Origin: Flavobacterium sp. LHD-85
GTDB lineage: Bacteria > Bacteroidota > Bacteroidia > Flavobacteriales > Flavobacteriaceae
DNA length: 64,000 nucleotides
Direction: 5' to 3'
NCBI RefSeq assembly: GCF_030929595.1
Contig: NZ_JAVFVR010000005.1
Span: 1-64,000, forward strand
The notes under the pieces are model-generated. The model saw only the letters and a program-made list of their open reading frames with translations, was not told the origin of the DNA and did not search any database. Position numbers and translations under genes: made by a program. Below are positions 7,799 through 15,522 of this stretch, piece by piece; the stretch's first letter is position 1; each line of letters starts with the position of its first letter.

Positions 7799-8857
7799 AT
7801 GAAGAAAATTTTAAAATTTATCAAAATCACGTTTATTAGCCTTTTGAGTATTATTTTGCTTTTTATTGCTTATTTATATATCAGCAACAAATTATTTTTA
7901 GAATCGAAAAATGATGATAATGTAAAGTATTTGGCAGAAAATAAAGTTCAGATTGGAGCTTCTATCGACGGAAAAATATTTGATGATGAGTTTTATAAGT
8001 CACAAGTTTTTTTACTAGGAGAAATTCATGGTTATGCAGATAACCAAAAGATAGATCTGGAAATGCTTTTTTTCCTGAATAAAAAATTAGTAATCAAGTA
8101 TTATATTGCCGAAATGGATAGCTTGACAGCTAAAAAATTGAATGCTTTTTTATTCTTAGAAAAAGAAAAGAATAAAGTGGCTTTGAGAGAAGTTGTTGAA
8201 TCTATCAAAAGAAGAATTCCGCAACAGTCAAGTCAGGAATTATTTGATAAATGGAGTGCGGTGCATGATTACAATCAAAATTTGGCTGATTCTTTAAAAA
8301 TTACTGTAATAGGAATTGATAAAAATTTTGATGATGAATCGAAAGGTTCTAGAGACGAAGCGATGGTGAGCAATTTTAAAAATGCAGTTCAGGAAATGCA
8401 CCTTGAGAATGAAAAGTTTTATGGCCTTTTCGGATATTTTCACGCACTGCAAAAGAAAACAGAATCGGGTAGAGCAACTTTTGCAGCAGGATTAAAAGAC
8501 TCGGGAATAAAAGTGACAAGTTTTGTAAGCTATACTATTGATAGCGAAATGTATCTTCCGAAAAATCCTCAGTTTCCAACTCCTAAAAATGAAAAAATAG
8601 ATTGGATAAATGCCGATGGTCCATTAATGCTTGTAAAAGGAATTAATGATCTAAAGGAATTGAGCAAGCCAGAATCTATTACACTTTTTAAACTTAATTC
8701 GAAAAATTCGCCTTATTTGAAATCACAAAATTTGATAACAGTAAAATCTAGAGCTTTTGGAGAAAATATTGTGCCTCTCAAAGATGCTTCTGCAGCTGAT
8801 TATTTTCAATATGTGTTTTTACTGAGAAATTCTGCAGCATTGACGAAATTGAAATAA
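7799..8857 (+). CDS. Membrane-anchored EreA/ChaN-like protein
   Basis: The 352-residue protein begins with a short basic segment and one membrane span (about residues 9-29), probably a signal anchor. The body carries VFLLGEIHGYADNQKIDLEML at about 70-90, then YYIAEMDS and FYGLFGYFHALQ. The LGExHG block followed by a hydrophobic IAE strand resembles the EreA (erythromycin esterase)/ChaN/TIKI fold, whose members use Glu and His residues for hydrolysis or metal and haem binding. Which reaction this one performs, if any, is unknown. The ATG at 7799 precedes the anchor directly. It stands alone and is closed by a terminator. Confidence 0.65.
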   Translation: MKKILKFIKITFISLLSIILLFIAYLYISNKLFLESKNDDNVKYLAENKVQIGASIDGKIFDDEFYKSQVFLLGEIHGYADNQKIDLEMLFFLNKKLVIKYYIAEMDSLTAKKLNAFLFLEKEKNKVALREVVESIKRRIPQQSSQELFDKWSAVHDYNQNLADSLKITVIGIDKNFDDESKGSRDEAMVSNFKNAVQEMHLENEKFYGLFGYFHALQKKTESGRATFAAGLKDSGIKVTSFVSYTIDSEMYLPKNPQFPTPKNEKIDWINADGPLMLVKGINDLKELSKPESITLFKLNSKNSPYLKSQNLITVKSRAFGENIVPLKDASAADYFQYVFLLRNSAALTKLK

Positions 8858-8879
8858 GAATTTCTTTGTAATTTTTAGA

Positions 8880-8909
8880 AACTCCATTAGAAATAATGGA
8901 GTTTTTTTT
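8880..8909 (+). terminator. Terminator
   Basis: AACTCCATTA, GAAA loop, TAATGGAGTT and a T-run, 23 nt after the stop of the EreA/ChaN-like gene. The same hairpin occurs at 10325-10357. Confidence 0.85.
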
Positions 8910-8961
8910 ATGTAAAAGCTCATTTCTCGTGTTTTAAAATTTTAAAAGTAAAAACAATTAG

Positions 8962-8969
8962 TATATTTG
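8962..8969 (+). promoter_or_regulatory. -7 promoter box (TATATTTG) of the MerR gene
   Basis: TATATTTG matches TAnnTTTG exactly. Transcription would begin near 8975, about 55 nt before the ATG at 9031. The position supports the internal ATG as the start. Confidence 0.6.
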
Positions 8970-8978
8970 TAACTTATA

Positions 8979-8993
8979 AGTATAGACTATACT
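8979..8993. promoter_or_regulatory. Candidate MerR operator (15-bp dyad)
   Basis: AGTATAG-A-CTATACT is a perfect 7-1-7 dyad lying at about +4 to +18 relative to the predicted start of the MerR transcript. MerR-family proteins bind short dyads. A site just after the start point would suit autorepression. The link to this regulator is inference from position. Confidence 0.5.
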
Positions 8994-9030
8994 CTATGCT
9001 TTATTGTTTTTTCATCAAAAAAATAAAATT

Positions 9031-9393
9031 ATGCTTGTAAACGAATTGTCGAAAAGAACAGGATTGTCAATCCACACTATTAGATATTATGAGAATTTAG
9101 GAATGATTAAGGGAATGACTGATGAGAATGTGACTTCTAATAATTACAAACATTATGATGCTAATACTATTGAGCGTTTAGAAATTATAATAGAAGCAAG
9201 AGAAGTCGGGTTTACTTTGGCAGAAATAAAAAAAATATTAATTAGCTGGTTTGAGACAACTGACTCTAAACCAGAAACATTGGAACTTTTTCAAGCGAAA
9301 ATAAAAGAGATCGATGATAAAATGAAATATTTTAAACAAACCAAAAGTCTTCTTGAAAAAGTATGCGAGAAAATACAAAGTAATAATGATTGA
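9031..9393 (+). CDS. MerR-family transcriptional regulator
   Basis: With the ATG at 9031 the protein has 120 residues: an N-terminal MerR winged helix (VNELSKRTGLSIHTIRYYENLG, about residues 3-24), the wing region with YKHYD, and a C-terminal coiled-coil dimer helix (about 78-118). There is no C-terminal sensor domain and only one Cys in the tail, so it does not look like a metal sensor of the MerR/CueR kind. An in-frame TTG at 9004 would add nine residues, but the ATG begins exactly where the domain begins. A consensus promoter and a 15-bp dyad lie upstream. Its target is unknown; it may control only itself. Confidence 0.88.
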   Translation: MLVNELSKRTGLSIHTIRYYENLGMIKGMTDENVTSNNYKHYDANTIERLEIIIEAREVGFTLAEIKKILISWFETTDSKPETLELFQAKIKEIDDKMKYFKQTKSLLEKVCEKIQSNND

Positions 9394-9419
9394 TTATTAA
9401 AGTGTAAAAGCGTGTAGAG

Positions 9420-9449
9420 AACTCCTTAAGAATTTAAGGAGTTTTTTTA
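9420..9449 (+). terminator. Terminator
   Basis: AACTCCTTAA, GAAT loop, TTAAGGAGTT, then T7, just after the MerR gene. Confidence 0.85.
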
Positions 9450-9612
9450 TGGTTCTTATTTTAACTATTTAAGAAAAGTTTTATGTGGAATTTAAGAAAT
9501 TAACAAGAGATTTTGCAAATAGTCTTATATTCGCTTTTGAACTCGTAGAATGAAATAGCATACTAAAATAAACTATAGATAACAACTAGAATTAAAATTA
9601 GAAAACTAAATT

Positions 9613-10320
9613 ATGCAAGAAGAAATAACCAAGCATTCAAACAAAATTTACAAAGCAGTGAAAAAGTCAGAACACACGTTGGGTGAGAAAGTAAAAGAGA
9701 TCATTATAGAAATATGCATAATCGTTTTTGCTGTTACACTTTCAATATCATTACACAGTTGGAGTGAACATAGGCATCAGCAAGAAGAAGTGCGTGCGTT
9801 TCTTGCTAATTTAAGAAATGATCTAAAGAATGATGTAGAAAGTATTGACAGAGAATTGGGAATGTACCAAAAGACAAACGCAGACTACGAAAAAATTCTG
9901 GCATTAACGACTTCTCAACTTGACAGTATTTATAAATCTAAAGGTAAAGTAAACTTTCCAATTCATTCACATGGACAAACAATGACTATCGGTAATTACG
10001 AAAGTTTTAAGTCTAGTGGTAAACTTGGCTACATTGAAGACGAAAAATTGAAACAGAAAATCTTAAACTATTACCAAATATTTGTGCCAGCTGCTAATGA
10101 AGTTGATAAAATGTACACTGAATTTTTGTTTAAGTGTTTTGATAAAGAAATAGAAAATGCAGATAAGCCAGAAAAAGAATTGTATTCAGACCCAAAATAT
10201 AAAAAGACACTTGCATATCTTGTTAAATTAGGTAAGAATAATATAAGGGTTTATAAAGAAAACACAAAACCACTTGCAGTTGAGCTTATTAAAGAAATTG
10301 ACAAAGAGTTGGGTAAATAA
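9613..10320 (+). CDS. DUF6090-like single-span membrane protein
   Basis: The 235-residue protein has one membrane span at about residues 33-50 (IIIEICIIVFAVTLSISLH). It is followed by SWSEHRHQQEEVRAFLANLRNDL, and the rest is a charged, helical soluble domain. A basic N-terminus, one span and a following W-x-E stretch before a helical domain resemble the DUF6090 family, common in Flavobacteriia and of unknown function. The soluble part probably faces the periplasm. It has its own terminator and no operon partner. Confidence 0.65.
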   Translation: MQEEITKHSNKIYKAVKKSEHTLGEKVKEIIIEICIIVFAVTLSISLHSWSEHRHQQEEVRAFLANLRNDLKNDVESIDRELGMYQKTNADYEKILALTTSQLDSIYKSKGKVNFPIHSHGQTMTIGNYESFKSSGKLGYIEDEKLKQKILNYYQIFVPAANEVDKMYTEFLFKCFDKEIENADKPEKELYSDPKYKKTLAYLVKLGKNNIRVYKENTKPLAVELIKEIDKELGK

Positions 10321-10324
10321 AAAG

Positions 10325-10357
10325 AAAAACTCCATTAGAAATAATGGAGTTTTTTTT
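10325..10357 (+). terminator. Terminator
   Basis: AAAAACTCCATTA, GAAA, TAATGGAGTTTTTTTT directly after the DUF6090-like gene; same stem and loop as at 8880. Confidence 0.85.
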
Positions 10358-10381
10358 ATGTCTAAACAGGATATTTTTCTT

Positions 10382-10600
10382 TTACCAATTCATAAGGATA
10401 TCTTCGATTGTAATGTAGCCTAAAAGATAGAGAATAAAAAGGATTGTACTTAGTATTATTCCTCCTATACTAGTGTAGAAGCTGTTTATTGTCCAGTAAG
10501 AAGGGGAGTCTTTTTGATTTCTGTAAAGTTGTTTTAAATCCCCAATTCCCATAAAAAATAAAAGAAAAATGAAGATAAGAAAAGCATAAAGCGTTTCCAT
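10382..10600 (-). CDS. Small two-span membrane protein, hypothetical
   Basis: From the ATG at 10598-10600 the product has 72 residues with two hydrophobic segments (about 4-20 and 46-66) around a short polar region (GDLKQLYRNQKDSPSYW). No family was recognised. A longer frame reaches 10684 but would run through a terminator hairpin at 10642-10673, so the internal ATG is preferred. The gene lies downstream of tRNA-Val copy 1, separated from it by two terminators. Confidence 0.55.
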   Translation of the reverse strand: METLYAFLIFIFLLFFMGIGDLKQLYRNQKDSPSYWTINSFYTSIGGIILSTILFILYLLGYITIEDILMNW

Positions 10601-10641
10601 GTAGTTGTGTTGTTTGGTGTTGTTAAGGTTTGGGAAATTAC

Positions 10642-10673
10642 AAAAAAAACTCCTAAATATCTTAAGGAGTTTT
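10642..10673 (-). terminator. Terminator upstream of the small membrane protein
   Basis: On the minus strand AACTCCTTAAG, loop, TTAGGAGTT and T8. It is the second of two hairpins between tRNA-Val copy 1 and the 10382 gene and may be a back-up tRNA terminator or part of that gene's leader. Confidence 0.6.
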
Positions 10674-10720
10674 ATGGTTGGCAATGATAACTTGTTTCGG
10701 TTTGCAAATGTGTAAAAGCA

Positions 10721-10756
10721 AAAAACTCCAAAATCAAATGACTTTGGAGTTTTTGG
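10721..10756 (-). terminator. tRNA-Val copy 1 terminator
   Basis: AACTCCAAA, loop, TTTGGAGTT with an A-run on the plus strand (T-run on the transcript), 8 nt after the tRNA 3' end. Confidence 0.8.
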
Positions 10757-10763
10757 AATTTTG

Positions 10764-10838
10764 TGGGCGATGAGGGGTTCGAACCCCCGACCCCCTCGGT
10801 GTAAACGAGGTGCTCTGAACCAGCTGAGCTAATCGCCC
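10764..10838 (-). tRNA. tRNA-Val (anticodon TAC), copy 1
   Basis: The 75-nt minus-strand sequence folds as a standard tRNA. The acceptor GGGCGAT pairs with ATCGCCC, and the anticodon stem CCTCG/CGAGG holds loop TTTACAC with anticodon TAC. The T arm is GGGGG-TTCGAAC-CCC. The CCA is not encoded. It is identical to the copy at 11522. Confidence 0.97.
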
Positions 10839-10875
10839 TATTTTACTAGGTTGCTATCGTTTGTGATTGCGAGTG

Positions 10876-10906
10876 CAAATATACGTTTGTTTTTGAGTTC
10901 TGCAAA
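10876..10906 (-). promoter_or_regulatory. Promoter of tRNA-Val copy 1
   Basis: On the minus strand TTTG (10903-10906), 19 nt, TATATTTG (10876-10883) is an exact Bacteroidetes -33/-7 promoter. It lies about 37 nt upstream of the mature tRNA 5' end. Confidence 0.85.
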
Positions 10907-11015
10907 CAATTTTGCTAAATCTTTACCGATTTTCGAGTAGGATTTCTCCTTTTAGTTGAAAAGACAAGAATGTATTTAGTTAAATGAAAAATGAAAAGTA
11001 TATTGAGAATATTAA

Positions 11016-11444
11016 TTATTTGATTAATAGCTCTTTCTTCAATTTGTCAAATGCAATTATATCTGCTCGTAAAACAAAAGGATTATTTTTAGAATTAATA
11101 TCTATCCATTCTAATTTTTCCAATCCTGGAATTTGAACATTTAAATCTTCAATATTTAGTATTTTGACGGTATAATAAATATTAAGAATCTGTTTGTTGT
11201 CTTTAATGCGAGATTCAATGAAATCTTCTTGTGTATAATGATGATCTAATATTTCTATTTTTAAATTTAGTTCTTCATGAAATTCGCGATGAAGACATTC
11301 AATTGTTCCTTCTCCAAATTCAAGACCGCCTCCTGGTAATTTGCATATTGGTATTCCTGCATATTTTTCATGCAAAGCCAAAATTTTATTGTCATTTATG
11401 CAAAAGGCATAAACTCTAACATTAAATCCTATTAGTTCACTCAT
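11016..11444 (-). CDS. NUDIX hydrolase
   Basis: The 142-residue protein holds a Nudix box at about residues 39-61: G-x5-E, seven residues, then REFHEELNL. The only departure from GX5EX7REUXEEXGU is Asn for the Gly near the end. The acidic helix binds divalent metal and hydrolyses nucleoside diphosphate linked to another moiety. The substrate is not predictable. The gene lies between two tRNA-Val copies. Each copy is followed by its own terminator, so the NUDIX gene probably uses a promoter in 11445-11490. Confidence 0.92.
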   Translation of the reverse strand: MSELIGFNVRVYAFCINDNKILALHEKYAGIPICKLPGGGLEFGEGTIECLHREFHEELNLKIEILDHHYTQEDFIESRIKDNKQILNIYYTVKILNIEDLNVQIPGLEKLEWIDINSKNNPFVLRADIIAFDKLKKELLIK

Positions 11445-11485
11445 AATTTTGATTTTTTGAATTAGAAGAAATTTAAAAAAGGCAT

Positions 11486-11516
11486 AAAAAAAACTCCTTA
11501 ATTTCTTAAGGAGTTT
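11486..11516 (-). terminator. tRNA-Val copy 2 terminator
   Basis: AAACTCCTTAA, TTTC, TTAAGGAGTTT with an A-run on the plus side, 6 nt after the tRNA 3' end. Confidence 0.8.
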
Positions 11517-11521
11517 CTTGG

Positions 11522-11596
11522 TGGGCGATGAGGGGTTCGAACCCCCGACCCCCTCGGTGTAAACGAGGTGCTCTGAACCAGCTGAGCTAATCGCCC
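11522..11596 (-). tRNA. tRNA-Val (anticodon TAC), copy 2
   Basis: Identical in all 75 positions to the copy at 10764, with the same stems and the TAC anticodon. The repeat also covers the promoter; see the repeat entry. Confidence 0.97.
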
Positions 11597-11633
11597 TATT
11601 TTACTAGGTTGCTATCGTTTGTGATTGCGAGTG

Positions 11634-11664
11634 CAAATATACGCCTGTTTTTGAGTTCTGCAAA
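11634..11664 (-). promoter_or_regulatory. Promoter of tRNA-Val copy 2
   Basis: Minus strand TTTG (11661-11664), 19 nt, TATATTTG (11634-11641), at the same distance from the tRNA as in copy 1. Confidence 0.85.
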
Positions 11665-11774
11665 CAAAAAACAATAAAAAATAAAACTTTTTTAAAAATA
11701 ACTTATATCTGTTTGTTTATGAATTTGTTATTAAAATGAATTTTTTAAGTTTTTTTCTAAATCAAAAGTATATT

Positions 11775-13001
11775 TTAGTCTAAAGGCAATTCGGCAACGA
11801 CAAAAGTGCTTCCACCAACATAAATAAAATCATTTTTGGAAGCATTTTTCTTTGCTTCCGTGAAAGCAAGGACAACAGAATCGAATTTATCTCCTATTAA
11901 ATTGAAGTTTTCAGCCGCATTTTTTAAAGTTTCAGCAGGCAAAGCTCGTGACGAATTTGGATGACAAAAATAATATGTGGCCTCTTTTGGGAAAAGTGGC
12001 AAGATAGAATCCAGATCTTTATCGTTTACAACGCCCAAAACAATATGAAGTTTTTCGTATTTTTCGTTTTTCAGCTGATTCATTACAACCGATAATCCGT
12101 GTTTGTTGTGAGCCGTGTCGCAAATAATTTTTGGGTTTTCTCCCAATTGCTGCCATCTGCCTTGTAAACCAGTATTTTTTACAACATGCAATAAGCCTTC
12201 TTTTAATTGTTCAATCGAAATCTTAAAATCAGTTTCATTATTCAAAATCGAAATCGTCTGCTGTACCGTTTTTTTATTATGAAACTGATAATCTCCAATC
12301 AAGTCAGACAAATAAATCTGATCGATTAAATCTGATGCAAAATAAATCGGAGCTTTATTTTCTTCGGCTTTAGCCAAAAACACAGGTTTTGTTTCATCTG
12401 TATATTCACCAATAACAACAGGAACATTTGGTTTAATAATTCCAGCTTTTTCGCCAGCAATCGCTTCCAAAGTATTTCCTAAAAATTGAGTGTGATCTAA
12501 ACCAATATTGGTAATTACCGAGACTAAAGGCGTAATTATATTTGTAGCATCTAATCTTCCGCCAAGACCTACTTCGATAATGGCAATATCAACTTTTTCT
12601 GCTGCAAAATAATCAAAAGCCAAACCAACCGACATTTCGAAGAAACTCATATCATTAGCTTCAAAAAAAGATTTGTGTTTTGCGATAAATTCAATCACAA
12701 ACTCTTCAGAGATTTCTTTACCGTTTATTTTAATTCTTTCTCTAAAATCTTTCAAGTGCGGAGAAGTATATAATCCGACTTTATAACCTGCTTCCTGTAA
12801 AATAGAAGAAAGCATGTGCGAAGTAGAACCTTTTCCGTTTGTTCCCGCAACGTGAATGCATTTCAGCTCGTTCTGCGGATTATCAAGATGGGCTGCCAAC
12901 AATTTGATATTCGTTAAATCTTCTTTATACGCAGAAGCACCTTGCAATTGGTACATTGGAAGTTGATTAAACATCCAATTGGTGGTCTCTTGATAGTTCA
13001 T
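11775..13001 (-). CDS. folC: Folylpolyglutamate synthase / dihydrofolate synthase
   Basis: With the ATG at 12999-13001 the protein has 408 residues, normal for FolC. The Mur-ligase-type ATP site VAGTNGKGST lies at about residues 51-60. Later come DYFAAEKVDIAIIEVGLGGRLDATN (the conserved EVGLGGRLDATN block), NIGLDHTQFLG and the C-terminal CDTAHNKHG. It adds Glu to folates (and to dihydropteroate when bifunctional) in the cytoplasm. A longer frame to 13091 starts with 30 unlike residues (MKFAIKIIFAV) and was rejected. It is divergent from exbB. Confidence 0.93.
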   Translation of the reverse strand: MNYQETTNWMFNQLPMYQLQGASAYKEDLTNIKLLAAHLDNPQNELKCIHVAGTNGKGSTSHMLSSILQEAGYKVGLYTSPHLKDFRERIKINGKEISEEFVIEFIAKHKSFFEANDMSFFEMSVGLAFDYFAAEKVDIAIIEVGLGGRLDATNIITPLVSVITNIGLDHTQFLGNTLEAIAGEKAGIIKPNVPVVIGEYTDETKPVFLAKAEENKAPIYFASDLIDQIYLSDLIGDYQFHNKKTVQQTISILNNETDFKISIEQLKEGLLHVVKNTGLQGRWQQLGENPKIICDTAHNKHGLSVVMNQLKNEKYEKLHIVLGVVNDKDLDSILPLFPKEATYYFCHPNSSRALPAETLKNAAENFNLIGDKFDSVVLAFTEAKKNASKNDFIYVGGSTFVVAELPLD

Positions 13002-13131
13002 TTGTTTAGATAAAATGGTTGTTGATTGAAATAAATTTCGATTTTTGTAGTTTAATATTACAGCGAAAATTATCTTTATTGCAAATTTCAAATATTTTTT
13101 AGAATTAATTATTAAAAACCAGAATTAATAT

Positions 13132-13827
13132 ATGTTTACTTTTATTCAGTTACAAACAGATACAATCGCAAATGCTTCAAATGTAGTGGTCGAGAAGATC
13201 GCGGCACCGCAAAATGAAATTTCAATGTTTGGTTTCATTATGAAAGGGGGAGTGTTTTTGATTCCAATCGCGTTGTTGTTGTTTTATACTATCTACCTGA
13301 TTTTTGAACGTTATATGTACATTAGCCGCGCGTCTAAAATTGACAGCAGATTAATGCAAGATATTGGCGAAAAATTACATTCTGGAAATATCGAATTAGC
13401 AAGAACAATTGTAGAAAGAAACAATACTGCTGCCGGAAATATTTTGAAAGAAGGGGTTTTGGTAATAGGAAGACCAATTGCAGAAATTGAAGCCAACATG
13501 GACCGTGCTGCCGATATCGAAATTGGCGAAATGGAAAGACATTTAGGCCATCTTGGACTTATTGCTGGTATTGCACCGACGTTAGGTTTCATCGGAACGA
13601 TTTCTGGAGTTATTAAAATTTTCTACAGTATTTCGGTTACCGAAAATATTAGTATCGGAAATATTTCTGGAGGTTTATACGAGAAAATGATCAGTTCTGG
13701 ATCTGGATTAATTGTGGGTATTATTGCTTATAGCGCTTACCACTTATTGAACGGAAAGATTGATAATTTTGCTTTAAAAATTCAGAAACAGATTTTAGAA
13801 TTTGTCAATATAATTCAAAGAGCATAA
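13132..13827 (+). CDS. exbB: ExbB/TolQ/MotA-family proton channel protein
   Basis: The 231-residue protein has three membrane spans, at about 35-55, 145-165 and 180-205, with the family core HLGLIAGIAPTLGFIGTISGVIKIF. With ExbD it forms the inner-membrane stator that feeds proton-motive force to TonB-type or Tol-type partners. The next gene, exbD, follows after 3 nt. A convergent TonB-like gene at 14617 makes the TonB system more likely than Tol. Confidence 0.92.
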   Translation: MFTFIQLQTDTIANASNVVVEKIAAPQNEISMFGFIMKGGVFLIPIALLLFYTIYLIFERYMYISRASKIDSRLMQDIGEKLHSGNIELARTIVERNNTAAGNILKEGVLVIGRPIAEIEANMDRAADIEIGEMERHLGHLGLIAGIAPTLGFIGTISGVIKIFYSISVTENISIGNISGGLYEKMISSGSGLIVGIIAYSAYHLLNGKIDNFALKIQKQILEFVNIIQRA

Positions 13828-13830
13828 GCC

Positions 13831-14226
13831 ATGTCTATTAAAAGAAAAAGAAGATTTCACGCCGAAGTTGCGACTTCATCTTTGAGCGATATCATGTTTT
13901 TCCTGCTGTTGTTTTTCTTAATTATCTCAACACTGGCAAATCCGAATGTTATTAAGATGACATTGCCAAAAGCTAAAGCGAATGAAAAGACCAATAAACA
14001 GTTAATTAGTTTATCGGTTACAGAAGATAAAAAGTTCTACATTGACAAACAAGAAGTAGATTTTGAAAATCTAGAAACCAGCTTAATGTCTAAAATAGGA
14101 GCAGACAAAGAACAAACCGTTGTAGTTAGAATTCCGTTCAACCTGCAAGTTCAAGACTTAGTAGATGTTTTACAGATAGGAGTGAAGAACAATTTGAAGT
14201 TTGTAATTGCTACAAGTCCGAAATAG
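13831..14226 (+). CDS. exbD: ExbD/TolR-family biopolymer transport protein
   Basis: The 131-residue protein has a basic N-terminus, one membrane span (about 19-40, SLSDIMFFLLLFFLIISTLAN) and a periplasmic domain. Asp20 at the start of the span corresponds to the proton-carrying Asp of ExbD/TolR. It lies 3 nt after exbB, so the two are co-translated. The operon ends in a structured repeat (14238-14352) whose central hairpin has A and T runs and could end transcription. Confidence 0.92.
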   Translation: MSIKRKRRFHAEVATSSLSDIMFFLLLFFLIISTLANPNVIKMTLPKAKANEKTNKQLISLSVTEDKKFYIDKQEVDFENLETSLMSKIGADKEQTVVVRIPFNLQVQDLVDVLQIGVKNNLKFVIATSPK

Positions 14227-14237
14227 ATTTATCATTA

Positions 14238-14352
14238 GGGCGTGACCACAATAAAAAAAATGGGCCAATCAGCTAAGTGTTGATTCGCCCATTTTTTTAT
14301 TCTGGTCGGGCTATACGCGCTACTTCGGTAGCCAGCTCCTATCCCTCATGCG
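14238..14352 (+). repeat. 115-bp structured repeat, copy 1
   Basis: The element runs from GGGCGTGACC to CCCTCATGC. Outer arms GCGTG/CATGC can pair. GACC (14244-14247) pairs with GGTC (14304-14307). A 12-bp helix (14254-14265 with 14287-14298, AAAAAAATGGGC/GCCCATTTTTTT) extends inward by AATCA/TGATT. Then comes a conserved GCTAC-TTCG-GTAGC hairpin (14319-14332), a cUUCGg tetraloop. The right 50 bases match copy 2 (30915-31029) almost fully, while the central helix has different bases but the same shape. It lies just after exbD and may double as its terminator. Confidence 0.8.
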
Positions 14353-14387
14353 AACAAAAACATGAATTTTACACAACACTTTGTCAT

Positions 14388-14479
14388 CCTGAGCGGAGTC
14401 GAAGGACACGCTAGAAGCTCGACAAAGATTGATGATTCTCTTTGTGGAATCACTTGTGTGTCCTTCGACTCCGCTCAGG
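14388..14479. repeat. REP-like palindrome
   Basis: Two perfect 22-nt arms (14388-14409 and 14458-14479) begin CCTGAGCGGAGTCGAAGG and its complement, around a 48-nt loop. Related units lie at 21511 (single arm) and 55411 (paired arms). This matches the palindromic repeats common between flavobacterial genes. Confidence 0.85.
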
Positions 14480-14510
14480 AAGACAAGCTAATCGTAAGAA
14501 TAAAAGCAAC

Positions 14511-14546
14511 AAAAAAGGCTTTCAGAATTTTCTGAAAGCCTTTTTC
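14511..14546. terminator. Bidirectional terminator (tonB-like / exbD side)
   Basis: AAAAAGGCTTTCAGA, ATTT, TCTGAAAGCCTTTTT: a perfect 15-bp stem with A and T runs. It probably ends the TonB-like gene at 14617 on the minus strand. Confidence 0.85.
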
Positions 14547-14616
14547 TATTATAGCAGATTTAGTGTAAATCCGTGACTCGAGCCCGAAGGGCGAACAGAC
14601 GAAGTAAATTCGTGTT

Positions 14617-15522
14617 TTAATTCAAGTTAAAATTATAAATAATTCTTCCAACTTGTTTTGGAGCAGCATTATCATCAGCAGACCATTTTGTATTTAATGC
14701 GGCAATTTTGGCTTGTTCTAATAAGCAACTTGCTTTGTTTGTTGTTCCTTTTATTCCGGCAGTCGCACTAACGGTTTTTCCAGTTTGATCAACTGTAACT
14801 TCAACCACAACAGTTCCTTCTTCATTGCAAGTATATTTTGGTGCAGGTTTAGATAATGCTTTTCTTCCATTCAAAGAATATCCAGATCCGCCACCAGAAC
14901 CGCCACCACTTCCAGCTCCGTAACCGCTTCCGGTTCCAATGCCATTTCCAGTTCCGTTACCGCCTCCAGTTCCTCCGCCAGAGCCACCAGAACCGTAATA
15001 TCCGCTAGAGTTTAGACTTCCGTTTGCTTTTCCTTTGTTTCCAGCCGCTTTATCGTCTCCGTCACCACCTTTATTCGAACCTTTCATTATGCTTGCTAGC
15101 GCATCATTTGTTGAGTTAGAAACTTTTGGTTTCTCTGGCACAGGTTTTTGTATTGGTTTTTCAACAGGAACAGGTTTTTTCGGTTTTTCTTTTGTTGGAA
15201 TTACAACGTCATTTTCTGCAGTTGTATTTTCCTGTGTAATTATCGATTCCTCTTCTGGAGTTGCTTTTGCAGGAGCTTGTTTTACATTGTTTTTTACATC
15301 TAGAACTTCACTTTTATAATTAGCACCAGAACCTAAATCACTGTCTCCAAAATTTATGGTCACGCCACCTCCGCCACCTCCGCCATCAGCAAGAGCTACA
15401 TTGTTTTCTGGATTATATGGTGGCCAGAAACGTATAAAAAACAGCAATAGAATTATTACTGCATATATAGCTGTTGTGAATAGCAATGATTTCTTTTGAT
15501 TTGAAGAAATTGAGGAACTCAT
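14617..15522 (-). CDS. TonB-like energy transducer
   Basis: The 301-residue protein has the TonB plan. A short N-terminus and one membrane span (about 13-33) are followed by a long periplasmic linker rich in Pro and Lys (about 105-140) and then Gly (about 155-215). A C-terminal TonB domain covers about 220-301 (GTVVVEVTVDQTGKTVSATAGIKG, ending in IIYNFNLN). It would carry energy from ExbB/ExbD to outer-membrane receptors such as the one at 43272. The glycine-rich linker, with repeated GSGGG-type units, and a Gly run at about 47-53 are compositionally odd. It is convergent with exbBD, so it is not in the same transcript. Confidence 0.88.
   Translation of the reverse strand: MSSSISSNQKKSLLFTTAIYAVIILLLFFIRFWPPYNPENNVALADGGGGGGGVTINFGDSDLGSGANYKSEVLDVKNNVKQAPAKATPEEESIITQENTTAENDVVIPTKEKPKKPVPVEKPIQKPVPEKPKVSNSTNDALASIMKGSNKGGDGDDKAAGNKGKANGSLNSSGYYGSGGSGGGTGGGNGTGNGIGTGSGYGAGSGGGSGGGSGYSLNGRKALSKPAPKYTCNEEGTVVVEVTVDQTGKTVSATAGIKGTTNKASCLLEQAKIAALNTKWSADDNAAPKQVGRIIYNFNLN

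Larger units (their letters stand above)
11521..11667. repeat. 147-bp direct repeat (tRNA-Val plus promoter), second copy; first at 10763-10909
   Basis: The two 147-bp units, 758 bp apart, differ at two adjacent positions between the -33 and -7 boxes (TT against CC on the plus strand). They contain the whole tRNA and its promoter but not the terminators, which differ. The NUDIX gene lies between them. The near-identity points to a recent duplication or gene conversion. Confidence 0.9.

Noticed and set aside
10763..11667. tRNA attachment site of an integrative element
   Set aside because: The repeat covers the full tRNA and its promoter, not just a 3' fragment, and no integrase gene lies between the copies.
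13002..13091. Extended N-terminus for FolC
   Set aside because: Thirty extra residues unlike the family; MNYQETTNW is the expected start.
14388..14479. CRISPR-like repeat
   Set aside because: The arms are inverted, not direct, and there is no regular spacing or spacer series. No CRISPR array was found anywhere in the window.
15035..15319. 94-codon plus-strand ORF opposite the TonB-like gene
   Set aside because: It is the antisense shadow of a Gly/Pro/Lys-rich linker and has biased composition because of it.
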